Part shown: positions 17,505-27,804 of the stretch, in pieces
How positions within the stretch are numbered: position 1 is the stretch's first letter
Layout of the letters: the number at the start of each line of letters is the position of its first letter
Origin: Streptomyces sp. NBC_00490
GTDB lineage: Bacteria; Actinomycetota; Actinomycetes; Streptomycetales; Streptomycetaceae
DNA: 64,000 nt
Direction: 5' to 3'
Assembly (NCBI RefSeq): GCF_036013645.1
Contig: NZ_CP107869.1
Span: forward strand, 620,001-684,000
Program-made: the position numbers and the translations under genes
Notes under the pieces: model-generated
Told to the model about the DNA's origin: nothing
The model's input: the letters and a program-made list of their open reading frames with translations, nothing else
Database searches by the model: none

Positions 17505-20500
17505 TTGAGTGTGGTGCTGTTTCGCCGGCCGGCCCGCAGGCGCGGTCCAGAGATGCCCGAAGGACAATTGACCCTCCAGGAGCCGCCGGTCCTCGCCGAG
17601 ACGGTGCCCGACACCTCGGCGATATGGACCTATCTGCCGATGGCGCTCATGTCGGTGTCGATGATGCTGATGTTCCTGCGCCCGGGCGGTGGCAACGGCG
17701 TCTTCATCTACCTGGCGATGGGTGTCATGGCGCTGTCCGCCGGGGCGATGCTGCTGGGCCAGCTCATGCGGCGCTCCAGTGAGCGCAAGCAGCGCCTGAA
17801 GGGCGAACGCCGCGACTACCTCCGCTACCTGGCGCAGACCCGCAAGCGGGTGCGTGCCACCATCGTGGAGCAGCAGCGGGCGCTCGCCTGGCGTCACCCG
17901 GAGCCGTCGTCCCTGCGATCGCTGGCCCGCACCTCACGGCTGTGGGAACGGCGCCCGGCGGACGAGGACTTCGGCGAGGTCCGGCTCGCAGTCGGCGAAC
18001 AGCAGCTCGCCCTCACCCTCAACCCGGTGTCCACCCGCCCGGTGGAGGACCTCGAACCGCTCTGCGCGCACGCCCTGCGCCGCTTCATCCGCGCCTACTC
18101 CACCATTCCCGAGCAGCCCCTGGGCCTGTATCTGCGGTCATCGGCGCGGGTTCTGCTGCGCCCCGAGGAGACCCTGGCAGGGGAGCTCCCCGCGTCGTCC
18201 GGGACCCCCGAGGGCGCCGACGGAGAAGCCGTACGCGCTCTGCTGCGTGCCGCTCTCGGCCAGCTCGCGGTGTTCCACGCGCCGGAGGAGCTGTGGATCG
18301 CCCTCTGCGTCAGCGACGAGCGCCGGGCCGACTGGGAGTGGGTCAAGTGGCTGCCGCACGCGCTGCATCCGTACGAGGAGGACGGCGCCGGGCAGGTCCG
18401 CCGGATCACCGCCGACCTCACCGAGCTGGACGACCTGCTCGGCGCCGAGTTCGCCGAGCGCCCCGGCTTCGACCCGGATGCCCGTCCGGGCCGTGACGAG
18501 CCGTACACCGTCGTCGTCCTGGACGGCATCACCGTGCCCGAGGGGCACCGGTGGGAGGGTCACGGCTATCGCAACGCCGTGGTGCTGGACGTCTCCGGCG
18601 CACTGCGCTGGCGGCCCGGCCGCAACACGCTGCGGCTGACCGTCGGGCCGGACCAGGTGAACCTGGTGCGCACCGACCGCAGCCGCAAGGAGCGCGCGGT
18701 GCCGCTCGGCCGGCCGGACCAGCTCGGCCCGCTCGGTGCGGAGTCGCTGGCGCGGCTGCTCGCCTCCCGCCGGATCAGCCTGAGCAGCGACATCGCCCAG
18801 CCGCTGGACAGCGACGTGGAGCTGACCACTCTGCTCGGCATCCCCGATCTGCACCGGCACGACACCAAGGCTCTCTTCGCGCGCCACACCGGCTCCGCCC
18901 GGTTGCGGGTGCCGATCGCGGTCGGCGTCGACGGCCGTCCGGTGGAACTGGACATCAAGGAGTCCGCGCAGGGCGGCATGGGCCCGCACGGCATGCTCAT
19001 CGGCGCCACCGGCTCCGGCAAGAGCGAGCTCCTGCGCACCCTCGTCCTGGGCCTCGCCCTGACCAACTCCTCGGAGACCCTGAACTTCGTCCTGGTCGAC
19101 TTCAAGGGCGGCGCCACCTTCCTCGGCCTGGAGGAACTGCCGCACACCTCCGCCGTCATCACCAACCTCGCCGACGAAGTCGCCCTGGTGGAACGCATGC
19201 AGGACGCCCTGCACGGCGAACTCATCCGCCGCCAGGAGCTGTTGCGCGCGGCCGGCAACTACACCTCGGCCCTGGAGTACGAGCGGGCCCGCGCCGGCGG
19301 GGCCGATCTCACGCCGCTGCCCAGCCTGTTCGTGGTGGTCGACGAGTTCAGCGAACTCCTCTCCGCACACCGTGAGTTCATGGACCTGTTCGTGATGATC
19401 GGCCGCCTCGGCCGCTCGCTCGGCGTGCATCTGCTGCTGGCCTCGCAGCGCCTGGACGAGGGCCGTATGCACCAGTTGGAGAGCCACCTGTCGTACCGGG
19501 TCGGCCTGCGCACCTTCTCCGCCATGGAGAGCCGGGGGGTGCTCGGCGTGCCGGACGCCTACGAGCTCCCGGCCCAGCCCGGCAGCGGCTATCTCAAGTC
19601 CGGTGTGGAGGCCCTGACCCGCTTCCGTGCCGCCTACTCCTCCGGCACCTACCGGCGCCGCACCGGCGCGGTGGTCCAGGCCCGGGTGGCCAGCCAGGTC
19701 GTGCCGTGGACCAGCGGCTGGGTGGTGCCGCGCACCCTCGACCCCACGCCCGGCCCGGAGCCGGAGAACGAGGAGACCGGCGACGAGGAGACCCTGCTCG
19801 ACGTGGCCCTGGACCGACTGCGCGACTCAGGCCCCGCCGCCCACCAGGTGTGGCTGCCGCCGCTGGACGAGCCGTCCCCTCTGGACGCCCTGCTGCCCCA
19901 TCTCGCCCCCGACCCCGAGCGCGGCCTCACCACCACCGGCTGGTCCGGCACGGGCAGGCTGCGTGTCCCGGTCGGCCTGGTCGACAAGCCCTTCGACCAA
20001 CGCCGCGACCCGCTGGTCGTGGACCTGTCCGGAGCCGGCGGCCACGTGGCCATCGCGGGCGGCTCACAGAGCGGCAAGTCCACCCTCGCCCGCACCCTGA
20101 TCGCCGCGCTCGCCCTCACCCACACCCCGGCCGAGATCCAGTTCTACTGCCTCGACTTCGGTGGCGGCGGCCTCTCCCAGTTCGCCGCACTCCCCCACGT
20201 CGGCGGTGTCGCGGCGCGGCTCAACCCGGAGCGGGTGCACCGGGCCGTCGCCGAGGTGATGACACTGCTCGCCCGCCGGGAGCAGTTCTTCGTCGACCAC
20301 ACCATCGACTCCATGCAGTCCTACCGCCGTCGCCGCGCCGCCGGGGAGTTCCCCGACGAGCCCTTCGGCGACGTGTTCATGGTGGTCGACGGCTGGTCCA
20401 CGGTCCGTCAGGACTACGACGACCTGGTCCCGAAGTTCAACGAACTCGCCGCCCGCGGCCTGAACTACGGCATCCACCTGCTCATCACCACCACCCGCTG

Positions 20501-21545
20501 GGTGGAGCTGTCCGCGCAGGTCCGCGATCAGGCCGCGACCCGCCTGGAACTGCGGATGGGTGATCCGATGGACTCGGAGATCGACACCCGCAAGGCCCGA
20601 TCGGTGCCGCGCAGCGGCGGCCGGGGCATCACCGCCGACAGCAAGATGCACTTCCTCGCCGGCCTGCCCCGCCTGGACGGCAGCGGCTCCCTCGAGGACC
20701 TCGGCGAGGGCGTCGCCCACCTGGTCGCTGAGGTGGCCAAGCACTGGTCCGGCCCGGCCGCCCCGCAGGTCCGCATGCTGCCGCACCGGCTGCCGCTCAC
20801 CGAACTCCCCGCGCCCGAGCCGACCGAGGGCGGCGGCATGCGACTTCCGCTCGGCATCGACCAGGACGCCCTGGAGCCGGTGTGGCACGACTTCAGCCGC
20901 ACCCCGCACCTGATCGTCGTCGGCGACACGGAGAGCGGCAAGACCAACCTGCTGCGCCGCGTCACCGCGGGCATCACCGCCCGTTACGCCCCGAACGAAG
21001 CCAAGATCATCGCGGTGGACTACCGTCGCACGCTGGTGGACGGCATCCCCGAGGAGTACCGCATCGGGCACGTCATCTCCCTGGACAACCTCAAGGAGAC
21101 GATCGACGGCGCCGCCCGCGCGATGAAGACCCGTGTCCCCGGCGCGGACATCGCCCCCGCCCGGATGCGCAAGTGCGACTGGTGGACCGGCCCGCGTCTG
21201 TTCATCCTGGTCGACGACTACGACATGGTCGCCGGCAACTCCTTCCAGAGCCCCTTCGAACCGCTCTTCGAGCATCTGACCCTCGGCTTCGAGATGGGCC
21301 TGCACGTGATCGTCGCCCGGAGCGCCATGGGCGCTGGCCGGGGTCTGAGCGACGCCCTGATCCGCCGCTTGGACGAGGCGAACAACCCCGCGATCCTGCT
21401 CTCCTGCCCGCCCACCGAAGGCCGCCTCTTCGGCAACGCCAAGCCCGTCAACCTCCCGCCCGGCCGAGCCCTGCACATCGCCCGCCGCAAGGCCCGGTTG
21501 ATACAGACGGCACTGGTCGAGGGCGAGCGTGTGCAGGAGGGCTGA
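17505..21545 (+). CDS. eccC: Type VII secretion ATPase EccC (three FtsK/SpoIIIE domains)
   Basis: This protein of 1346 residues starts at a TTG placed 9 nt after GGAGG. Two N-terminal transmembrane helices (about residues 40-90) anchor it. A DUF-like stalk and three FtsK/SpoIIIE ATPase domains follow, with Walker A motifs GATGSGKS (500-507), GGSQSGKS (852-859) and GDTESGKT (1140-1147). The first Walker B region reads LFVVVDEFSELL. EccC is the motor of the ESX system and binds WXG100 substrates at its third ATPase domain. All three P-loops keep the invariant Lys and Ser/Thr. The single-chain form matches actinomycete EccC rather than the split EccCa/EccCb of mycobacterial ESX-1. Confidence 0.96.
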   Translation: MSVVLFRRPARRRGPEMPEGQLTLQEPPVLAETVPDTSAIWTYLPMALMSVSMMLMFLRPGGGNGVFIYLAMGVMALSAGAMLLGQLMRRSSERKQRLKGERRDYLRYLAQTRKRVRATIVEQQRALAWRHPEPSSLRSLARTSRLWERRPADEDFGEVRLAVGEQQLALTLNPVSTRPVEDLEPLCAHALRRFIRAYSTIPEQPLGLYLRSSARVLLRPEETLAGELPASSGTPEGADGEAVRALLRAALGQLAVFHAPEELWIALCVSDERRADWEWVKWLPHALHPYEEDGAGQVRRITADLTELDDLLGAEFAERPGFDPDARPGRDEPYTVVVLDGITVPEGHRWEGHGYRNAVVLDVSGALRWRPGRNTLRLTVGPDQVNLVRTDRSRKERAVPLGRPDQLGPLGAESLARLLASRRISLSSDIAQPLDSDVELTTLLGIPDLHRHDTKALFARHTGSARLRVPIAVGVDGRPVELDIKESAQGGMGPHGMLIGATGSGKSELLRTLVLGLALTNSSETLNFVLVDFKGGATFLGLEELPHTSAVITNLADEVALVERMQDALHGELIRRQELLRAAGNYTSALEYERARAGGADLTPLPSLFVVVDEFSELLSAHREFMDLFVMIGRLGRSLGVHLLLASQRLDEGRMHQLESHLSYRVGLRTFSAMESRGVLGVPDAYELPAQPGSGYLKSGVEALTRFRAAYSSGTYRRRTGAVVQARVASQVVPWTSGWVVPRTLDPTPGPEPENEETGDEETLLDVALDRLRDSGPAAHQVWLPPLDEPSPLDALLPHLAPDPERGLTTTGWSGTGRLRVPVGLVDKPFDQRRDPLVVDLSGAGGHVAIAGGSQSGKSTLARTLIAALALTHTPAEIQFYCLDFGGGGLSQFAALPHVGGVAARLNPERVHRAVAEVMTLLARREQFFVDHTIDSMQSYRRRRAAGEFPDEPFGDVFMVVDGWSTVRQDYDDLVPKFNELAARGLNYGIHLLITTTRWVELSAQVRDQAATRLELRMGDPMDSEIDTRKARSVPRSGGRGITADSKMHFLAGLPRLDGSGSLEDLGEGVAHLVAEVAKHWSGPAAPQVRMLPHRLPLTELPAPEPTEGGGMRLPLGIDQDALEPVWHDFSRTPHLIVVGDTESGKTNLLRRVTAGITARYAPNEAKIIAVDYRRTLVDGIPEEYRIGHVISLDNLKETIDGAARAMKTRVPGADIAPARMRKCDWWTGPRLFILVDDYDMVAGNSFQSPFEPLFEHLTLGFEMGLHVIVARSAMGAGRGLSDALIRRLDEANNPAILLSCPPTEGRLFGNAKPVNLPPGRALHIARRKARLIQTALVEGERVQEG

Positions 21546-21566
21546 GAGCGCTATGGGGTGAGCTAC

Positions 21567-21606
21567 GCGGCGGCGGCGAGGTGGGGTGGTCGCCGCCGTC
21601 GCCTTT
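21567..21606 (+). terminator. Hairpin downstream of eccC
   Basis: GCGGCGGCGGCGA (21567-21579) pairs with TCGCCGCCGTCGC (21590-21602) over 13 positions with one G-T wobble. The loop is 10 nt and is followed by CTTTCCC. It lies 21 nt after the eccC stop and is consistent with an intrinsic terminator between the convergent eccC and mycosin genes. Confidence 0.6.
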
Positions 21607-21882
21607 CCCGCACAAGGGCGACGTGCGGCGGCCCCCGCGTCGGCATTCCGGCACGCGGGTCACACCGGGCGGCCCCCTCCATCGACCATGCGGGACCAGG
21701 CCACGTGAGGTGACCTCCGCCGCCGGCTGTGCGGCACCAGGCCTCTGGGCCGCGCCCGCAGCCGCCGGGCGGTCGGGGTGCCCGGTCACCGGACCGTGGG
21801 CAGAGCGGTGGTTCGCTCGGCGAGGCCGACCACCGCCACAAGCACGACGCCGCCCGCCGGCTCCGCCGCTCCCGGGTACGGC
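21607..21882. other. Convergent intergenic remainder, nothing recognised
   Basis: This is the rest of the 337-bp gap between eccC and the mycosin gene. It is G+C-rich, and several short open frames exist on both strands without ribosome-binding sites. I see no RNA gene, repeat or conserved element. Confidence 0.5.
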
Positions 21883-23121
21883 TCAGTCCTCTCCCGTTCC
21901 ACCGGCCTTTGCCGGACGCCAGCGCCTCGCACGGGCTCGGGGAAGGGCGAACACGGCCCATAGGACCGCGAGTACGGCAGCCGATCCGAGGATGACGAGG
22001 AGGGTGGCTCGGTCTGTGGCGGCGTCGGCGTCGGAGGTGTCACGGACGGTGACGCGGTCCGCGGCGCGCCCGGCGCCGGTCGACGCACGCGGGTCACCGA
22101 GGACCGTGGTCACGGCGGCGTACGCATCCAGCTGGGGGATGTCGGCCGGATAGGCGGTGGCGGTCAGGCGGCGGGTGACGGCGTCGGCCGAGGTGTCCGG
22201 GTGCGCTGCGCGGACCACCGCGGCGGCACCGGCCACATAGGCGGCGGCGACCGAGGCGCCGGCACCGAGGTAATGGCCGTCTCCGCGCGGTCCTCCGGAG
22301 ACGACGCCGGCCCCGGGAGCGGCAAGGTCAATGCCCGTGGTGGGCAGGGCCCGGTCCGGACGGAGGCCACCGGGGAGCATGTCGGCGACCGAGAGGACTC
22401 CGGGTTCCCCGGCCGGCCAGTACACGCGGGGCGGGATCTCGTCGGTGTCCCCCCGCGTCGGCGGGTCGGGAGTGGCCGCGGCCACGACGACCGCACCCGC
22501 GCGGCGGGCGTCGGCGACCGCTCGGGACAGTTCCGTGTCCCGGCGCGGAAGGGCCACCGTGACCGCGATGACGTCGACCCCGGCTCGGGTGGCCTCGCGC
22601 ACCGCCGCCGCGACGAGCGCCGGGTTCGCCTCACCGCGTGTGTCCGTGCCGCGCAGCGCCAGGATCCGCGCGCCCGGGGCGACGCCGGCCAGACGCGCGG
22701 CCCCCTCGGCGGTCCCGGCGATCAGCCCGGCCAGGAAGGTACCGTGCCCGACGCAGTCCTCCGCGGCCGGGCCGTCGGCGGTGACCCGGCCCTCCAGGCC
22801 GTCGGCGTCGGGGGTGACACCGGTGTCGATCAGGGCGACGGTCACGCCCGCGCCGATGCCGTGCCCGTGCAGCCGGTCCAGGTCGAGGCGCTGACGTGAC
22901 CAGTCCTGCTTCTTCGCCTTCTCCCGCGAGGCTGGGGTGCACTCCGCGGCCGCATCGAGCACGGAAGGCATCGCCGGAAGCGCCTGACCCTTCTTCCCGT
23001 CAGCCGTCGGCGTCCGCGAGAGGGGGGCCGTATGAGCCGGAACGGCCGTAGGCAGCAGCAGGGCGGCGGCGAGGCCGGCGCCGGACAGCAGACGGGCTGC
23101 CCCGCGGGAAGGAGGCTTCAC
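21883..23121 (-). CDS. mycP: Mycosin (type VII secretion subtilisin-like protease)
   Basis: This protein of 412 residues starts at a GTG inside a GTGA overlap with the upstream AAA+ gene. It has a Sec-type signal peptide (residues 1-32, core [17 protein letters not shown]), a subtilase domain and one C-terminal transmembrane helix ([19 protein letters not shown]) followed by basic residues. The catalytic residues are Asp99 (VALIDTGV), His126 (GHGTFLAG) and Ser290 ([13 protein letters not shown]). Cys61 and Cys123 match the disulfide pair found in mycosins. Oddly, the segment aligned to the usual AAGN oxyanion motif reads AAATPDP (214-220), so the oxyanion Asn is not evident. Mycosins stabilise the ESX membrane complex and cleave substrates outside the membrane. 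Confidence 0.9.
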   Translation of the reverse strand: MKPPSRGAARLLSGAGLAAALLLPTAVPAHTAPLSRTPTADGKKGQALPAMPSVLDAAAECTPASREKAKKQDWSRQRLDLDRLHGHGIGAGVTVALIDTGVTPDADGLEGRVTADGPAAEDCVGHGTFLAGLIAGTAEGAARLAGVAPGARILALRGTDTRGEANPALVAAAVREATRAGVDVIAVTVALPRRDTELSRAVADARRAGAVVVAAATPDPPTRGDTDEIPPRVYWPAGEPGVLSVADMLPGGLRPDRALPTTGIDLAAPGAGVVSGGPRGDGHYLGAGASVAAAYVAGAAAVVRAAHPDTSADAVTRRLTATAYPADIPQLDAYAAVTTVLGDPRASTGAGRAADRVTVRDTSDADAATDRATLLVILGSAAVLAVLWAVFALPRARARRWRPAKAGGTGED

Positions 23122-26100
23122 AGTCCGGCCGCCTTCGGCGCCGCGGCCACGTCCTCGGGAACAAGGATGCGCAAGTCGTCCAGGGTGGGCGCGGCCAGCG
23201 AACTGAGCCGCCCCGCCTGGCGGGTGACCATCGATTCGAGCACCTGCCGGGCAAGCCGGGCGTTGCCGAACGAGCGATCCCGGGGCAGCGCCTCGAAGTA
23301 GGCCCTGAGCACCGGGCCGGTGCCGGGGCCGCACTCGTAGCCCATGCTCGCGGCCTGTGCGCGCACGATGGTGACCAGTTCCTCGGAGGAGTAGTCGGCG
23401 AAGGCGATCCGGCGCGGGAAGCGGGAGGACAGCCCGGGGTTGGAGGCGAGGAAGCGCTCCATCTCGCCGGTGTAGCCCGCGACGATGACGACCACTTCGT
23501 CGCGGTGGTCCTCCATCAGCTTGAGCAGGGTGTCCACGGCCTCCTGTCCGAAGTCGGCGCCGCCGCCTTGCGGGGTGAGGGTGTACGCCTCGTCGATGAA
23601 CAGCACACCGCCGCGGGCCCGTTCGAAGACCTCACGGGTGAGCTGGGCGGTGTGGCCGATGTAGCGGCCCACCAGGTCGGCACGGGCCGCCTCCACCAGC
23701 TGGCCCCGTTTCAGGATGCCGAGCTGGGTCAGGATCTCGCCGTACAGACGGGCGACAGTGGTCTTGCCGGTGCCGGGCGGGCCGGTGAAGACCAGGTGGT
23801 GGCTGAGCGAGGGCACCGGCAGCCCCGCGGCGGCGCGGTGACGGGCGGTGGTGATGAGGTTGACCAGGTCCGCGACATCGCGCTTCACCTCGGCCAGGCC
23901 GATCATGTCGCCGAGGCGGGTCAGCGGGTCGTCCTGAGGTGCACCGGACCCGGCGGCCGTCGCGGCGCCGGTGGCCGACACGTCCTCCGGCAGCAGCAGC
24001 CGCAGGTCGTGCTCACCGACCTGCGCCTGGGCGGCGAGCCGCACGGCCTGTCGGTCCACCATCTCCTCGAACACCCCGCGTGCGGCACGGCCGTTGCCGA
24101 ATCCGGCGTCCCTGGGCATCGCCTCGAAGTGCGCGGCCAGCGCGGCCTCGGTGCCCTCGCCCAGTTCGTACTGGTGCTGGGCGCACATGTTCCCCATGAT
24201 GGCCACCAGTTCGGGCACGGAGTAGTTCTCGAACTCGACGGTCCGGGAGAAACGGGAGGCGAGGCCCGGGTTCGAGCCCAGGAAGGACTCCATCTCCCGG
24301 GAGTAGCCGGCCGCGACCACGACCACGTCATCGCGGTGGTCCTCCATCAGCTTCAGCAGGGTGTCCACCGCCTCGCGGCCGAAGTCGGCTCCGCCGTTGC
24401 CGCTGTCCGCGGTGAGCGTGTACGCCTCGTCGATGAACAGCACGCCCCCGAGAGCCCGTTGGAAGATCTCGGTGGTCTTGATCGCGGTGCCGCCGACGAC
24501 CTGCGCGACCAGGTCGGCGCGGGAGACCTCCACGAGGTGCCCGCTGCGCAGGGAACCCAGTTCGGCCAGGATCGCCCCGTAGAGGCGGGCGACGGTGGTC
24601 TTACCGGTGCCCGGAGGGCCCGCGAAGATCAGGTGTCTGCTCATCGGCGGTGCGGACATACCGAGTTGCTCGCGGCGCTGGGCGAGCTGGGTCAGGTTGA
24701 CCAGGGTGCCGACCTGCTGCTTGACGTTCTCCAGACCGATCAGCGCGTTGAGGGCGCCGAGCGGGCCGTCCACGCGGTCCGGCGGGGGCGCATCCGCGGC
24801 GCCGGATCCTGCCGGGTCGGTGTTCTCGGCGCTTCCGCTGCCCCAGGCGTCACGCTTGCCGTTGCCGGTGCTCCTGAGGCCGTCCACGGCGAGCCGATCG
24901 CCGGGCGTTGTCTGCACCAGGCCGCCGCCCTCGTTCTCCCGGGCCAGGCAGTTCACGAGCGCGACCGGGGCGGTGGACTCCACCCGGAAGCCGTCCTGGG
25001 CGCCGCCGGAGACCTCACAGCCGCTGAGCGAGGCGAGCGCACCCTCGCGAAGCAGGAAGCCATGCCCCTGAGCGGCGTGGACCGTGGTGCGGTTGGCGGT
25101 CAGCTCCCCGCCGGACGCGACCACGACACCTTCCTCGCCGGATATCTCGACGCGGAAGTCGCGGACGGTGACACTGCCGCCGTCCTCCACGACCAGACCG
25201 CTGGTGGCGCTGTCCGAGACCCCTCCGCCGGCCAGATACAGGGTGCTGCCGGAGGCCACCCGCACGCCCGCGCCCTTCGGCCGGACGATCTCGCAGTCCT
25301 CGGCACGGCCGCGGGCGTCCTTGCCCGCCGTGATGCCGTCACCGGAAGGCTCCACCAGTCGGGCCCGGCGCAGCAGCGGGTTGGCACCACCGCGCACCGA
25401 GACCGCGGGCGAGCCGCCGATCACCTCCAGGCGGTCCAGCTCCGGTGCCGAGTCCTCCTCCAGGAGCAGCCCCGCCTGCTGGCAGTCACGGACCGTCAGA
25501 CCGGTCAGTGCCGGAGAGGCGGCCCCCGCAACCCGCAGCGCCGCGCCCTGCGCGCCGTCCACCCAGCAGTCCTCGAAGGTGCCACGCGCCCGGTCGGTGA
25601 CCAGCACGCCATGTCCTCGGGTACGCGAGACGCGGCAGCGGCGCAGCACCGGATCGGTGCCTGCGGCCAGCGCGATGCCGTTCCCGGAGGCTCCGGTGAC
25701 GCGGACGTCCTCCAGCGTCGTACGGCCCGTGCTGCTCAGGTGCACTCCGGTGCTGGTGTCGTGCACCACGGTGCGCACCACCGTCAGGGAGCAGTTCTGC
25801 TCCAGGGCGATGGAGGGCTTGTCCGTGGAGGAGATGTCGCAGTCCTCGACGCTGCCGGTGGCCTCGCCGCTGGCGAGCAGGCCGTTGCCGCGGGCGGCGC
25901 GCACCGTGCAGCCACGGAGCCGGGCTTCGCCCTGTTCGGCGAGGACCAGGCCGCTGGTGCCCAGGTGCTCCAGCGTGCAGGATTCCACGGTCGTGGGCGT
26001 GGTCGAGGTGACGACGATCCCGGCGCCCTGGGGGTTGCTCACCCGGCAGTCCCGCAGCGCGAGGGAGCCGGTGCCCCCGGCCAGTACCGCGGTCCAGGCG

Positions 26101-26432
26101 ACGCCGACGATCTCGCAGCCGTCCAGCGCGGCCTGCCCGCGCCGCACGTCCACGGCGGGCAGTTCGGCGTCACCGCCGCGCAGGGACAGCTCGGAGAGCA
26201 TCACGGCGTCGGCGCGCAGCGCGAGGACGCTGCCCGAGCGTGGCCTGATCTCGACGGTTCCCCGGCCCTCGGCGGCGGTGAGGGTGACCCGGGTGTGGAT
26301 CACCAGGTTCTCCGCGTACGTCCCGGGCCGGACGCTGATCAGCGCCCCGGTCCGGGCAGCCGCGAGTGCCTCACCGATCGTCCGGTAACGGTCCCGGTCC
26401 CCGGGACCGACCGTCAGTACCTGGCGCGACAC
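23118..26432 (-). CDS. Beta-helix/tandem AAA+ ATPase fusion (EccA-like)
   Basis: This protein of 1104 residues starts at a GTG with AAGGAGG 7 nt upstream. Residues about 15-520 are right-handed parallel beta-helix repeats (pectate-lyase-like coils, many ending in xxxVEDCxI- or LRDCRV-type turns). Two CbxX/CfxQ-type AAA+ domains follow, with Walker A GPPGTGKT at 605-612 and 884-891 and Walker [13 protein letters not shown] in each. EccA, the cytosolic AAA+ protein of ESX systems, has one AAA+ domain behind a TPR-like region. Here the N-terminal domain is a beta-helix and the AAA+ domain is duplicated. No signal peptide is visible, so it is probably cytosolic. It overlaps the mycosin gene by 4 nt. 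Confidence 0.9.
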   Translation of the reverse strand: MSRQVLTVGPGDRDRYRTIGEALAAARTGALISVRPGTYAENLVIHTRVTLTAAEGRGTVEIRPRSGSVLALRADAVMLSELSLRGGDAELPAVDVRRGQAALDGCEIVGVAWTAVLAGGTGSLALRDCRVSNPQGAGIVVTSTTPTTVESCTLEHLGTSGLVLAEQGEARLRGCTVRAARGNGLLASGEATGSVEDCDISSTDKPSIALEQNCSLTVVRTVVHDTSTGVHLSSTGRTTLEDVRVTGASGNGIALAAGTDPVLRRCRVSRTRGHGVLVTDRARGTFEDCWVDGAQGAALRVAGAASPALTGLTVRDCQQAGLLLEEDSAPELDRLEVIGGSPAVSVRGGANPLLRRARLVEPSGDGITAGKDARGRAEDCEIVRPKGAGVRVASGSTLYLAGGGVSDSATSGLVVEDGGSVTVRDFRVEISGEEGVVVASGGELTANRTTVHAAQGHGFLLREGALASLSGCEVSGGAQDGFRVESTAPVALVNCLARENEGGGLVQTTPGDRLAVDGLRSTGNGKRDAWGSGSAENTDPAGSGAADAPPPDRVDGPLGALNALIGLENVKQQVGTLVNLTQLAQRREQLGMSAPPMSRHLIFAGPPGTGKTTVARLYGAILAELGSLRSGHLVEVSRADLVAQVVGGTAIKTTEIFQRALGGVLFIDEAYTLTADSGNGGADFGREAVDTLLKLMEDHRDDVVVVAAGYSREMESFLGSNPGLASRFSRTVEFENYSVPELVAIMGNMCAQHQYELGEGTEAALAAHFEAMPRDAGFGNGRAARGVFEEMVDRQAVRLAAQAQVGEHDLRLLLPEDVSATGAATAAGSGAPQDDPLTRLGDMIGLAEVKRDVADLVNLITTARHRAAAGLPVPSLSHHLVFTGPPGTGKTTVARLYGEILTQLGILKRGQLVEAARADLVGRYIGHTAQLTREVFERARGGVLFIDEAYTLTPQGGGADFGQEAVDTLLKLMEDHRDEVVVIVAGYTGEMERFLASNPGLSSRFPRRIAFADYSSEELVTIVRAQAASMGYECGPGTGPVLRAYFEALPRDRSFGNARLARQVLESMVTRQAGRLSSLAAPTLDDLRILVPEDVAAAPKAAGL

Positions 26433-26583
26433 GCACCAACCTCCTTGCTAGGGCAGCATCTTCAGCGGGCGCCCCGACCTGCGAGGACGCGTGTCGGCGA
26501 GCCGACGGTGCCATCATGCCCCGCTGCCGGGGCGGTCCGGCGCCAGGAGCGACGCTCTCGGCCAGAAGACGTCTGACACGCGG

Positions 26584-27804
26584 TCAGACGCTCCACTTCT
26601 GGTTGTCGGTACCGGCACAGGTCCACAGTTGCAACCAGGCGCCGTTGCCCGTGTTGTTGTCCTTGATGTCGACGCACTTGCCGACGACGGTGTTGACCAG
26701 GTCGTGACGCTCGTTCAGGACGAACTTCTGGGCGGCGTTCCCACTGCACCGGGCGATCTGGATGGCGGTGCCGTCGCTGTAGTCGGCGTTGGCCACGTCC
26801 AGGCACAGGCCCCGGATGCGCATGGTGCCGTCGGAGGCGAACTGCCACTTCTGCGCCACGCCGTTGTTGCAGTCCCACACGAACAGCTTCTTGCCGTCGC
26901 CGAAGTCGGCGTTCGGTACGTCGAGGCAGCGGCCGGAGAGGTGGCTGCGCAGAGAGACCGGGGCACTGAACGTCACGCCCGAACCGGTGTTGGCGGGCTG
27001 GTCGGCGCCGCCCCCGGAGGTGTTCCCGCCGCCCGACTTCGCGGGCTGATCCTGCCGGCCCGCGTCCCCCTCGGGCCGGTCCTTCCCGCCACCGTCCTGC
27101 TTCGGCGTCTCTCTGCCCGAGCCCTGCGCCGCGCCGCCCTCCGGGGCTTGCTTCACCGGCTTGTCGGGCTTGGCGGACCTCTTCTCGCCGCCGTCGGAGG
27201 CTTTGGTGTCGGGTTCGGTGACCACGAAATCACCCGGCGCCTCCTGCGCACCACCGCCGAGCACGGTTCCTCCCGCCGGTGCCGCTTTGGGGTCCTTGTC
27301 GTCGCCCCCGGTGAGCACGAGGAACGGCACCGACACGAGCAGTGCCCCGGCGACCGCGGCCCCGGCCAGCACCGCCTTGCCCGGACGCCCCACGGGCGCG
27401 GTCTGCTGCCGCGGCCGGTCGATGGCGGTCGCGGTCATGGTCCGCACGAGAGCGGGCAGTCGGCTCTTGACCGCCGCGGCCGCACCGGGGTCACTCTCCG
27501 AGTCGGCGTCGCCGTGAGGCTCCGCTTCCGACTCGGACAGACGGCCGGCGGCCATGCCGTCGGCGGGACCTGTTTCGGCCTCGGGCTCGGCGGCCCGGCC
27601 TTCCGCGGCGGCTTCGGGCTCGGTGGCACCGCCCTCGGCTGCAGTTTCACCCCCGGCGGCCGTCCCCTCGGCCCCGGACTTCGCCTGGGCGGTCTCGGGC
27701 TCGGCCTCGGGCTGAGGCTGGGTGAGGGCGGCGGCCGTGTCCTCGCCGGCGGAACCGGACTCCGCCCGCGGGGAGGTCGGGGGATGCTGGGCCGGACGCG
27801 TCAC
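26584..27804 (-). CDS. Membrane-anchored ricin-type (CBM13-like) lectin
   Basis: This protein of 406 residues starts at a GTG in a GTGA overlap with the upstream gene, with AGGGAGG 5 nt before it. A long acidic, Ala/Glu-rich, probably cytoplasmic segment (about 1-135) leads to one transmembrane helix (AVLAGAAVAGALLVSVPFLV). A Pro/Lys/Gly-rich linker and a C-terminal ricin-B beta-trefoil follow. The three lectin repeats are CLDVPNADFGDG/QKWQF, CLDVANADYSDG/QKFVL and CVDIKDNNTGNG/QKWSV, each ending in a QxW-type motif. The lectin would face outward and bind sugars on the envelope or on another cell. Its place in an operon with the AAA+ protein and mycosin ties it to type VII secretion. Confidence 0.87.
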   Translation of the reverse strand: MTRPAQHPPTSPRAESGSAGEDTAAALTQPQPEAEPETAQAKSGAEGTAAGGETAAEGGATEPEAAAEGRAAEPEAETGPADGMAAGRLSESEAEPHGDADSESDPGAAAAVKSRLPALVRTMTATAIDRPRQQTAPVGRPGKAVLAGAAVAGALLVSVPFLVLTGGDDKDPKAAPAGGTVLGGGAQEAPGDFVVTEPDTKASDGGEKRSAKPDKPVKQAPEGGAAQGSGRETPKQDGGGKDRPEGDAGRQDQPAKSGGGNTSGGGADQPANTGSGVTFSAPVSLRSHLSGRCLDVPNADFGDGKKLFVWDCNNGVAQKWQFASDGTMRIRGLCLDVANADYSDGTAIQIARCSGNAAQKFVLNERHDLVNTVVGKCVDIKDNNTGNGAWLQLWTCAGTDNQKWSV

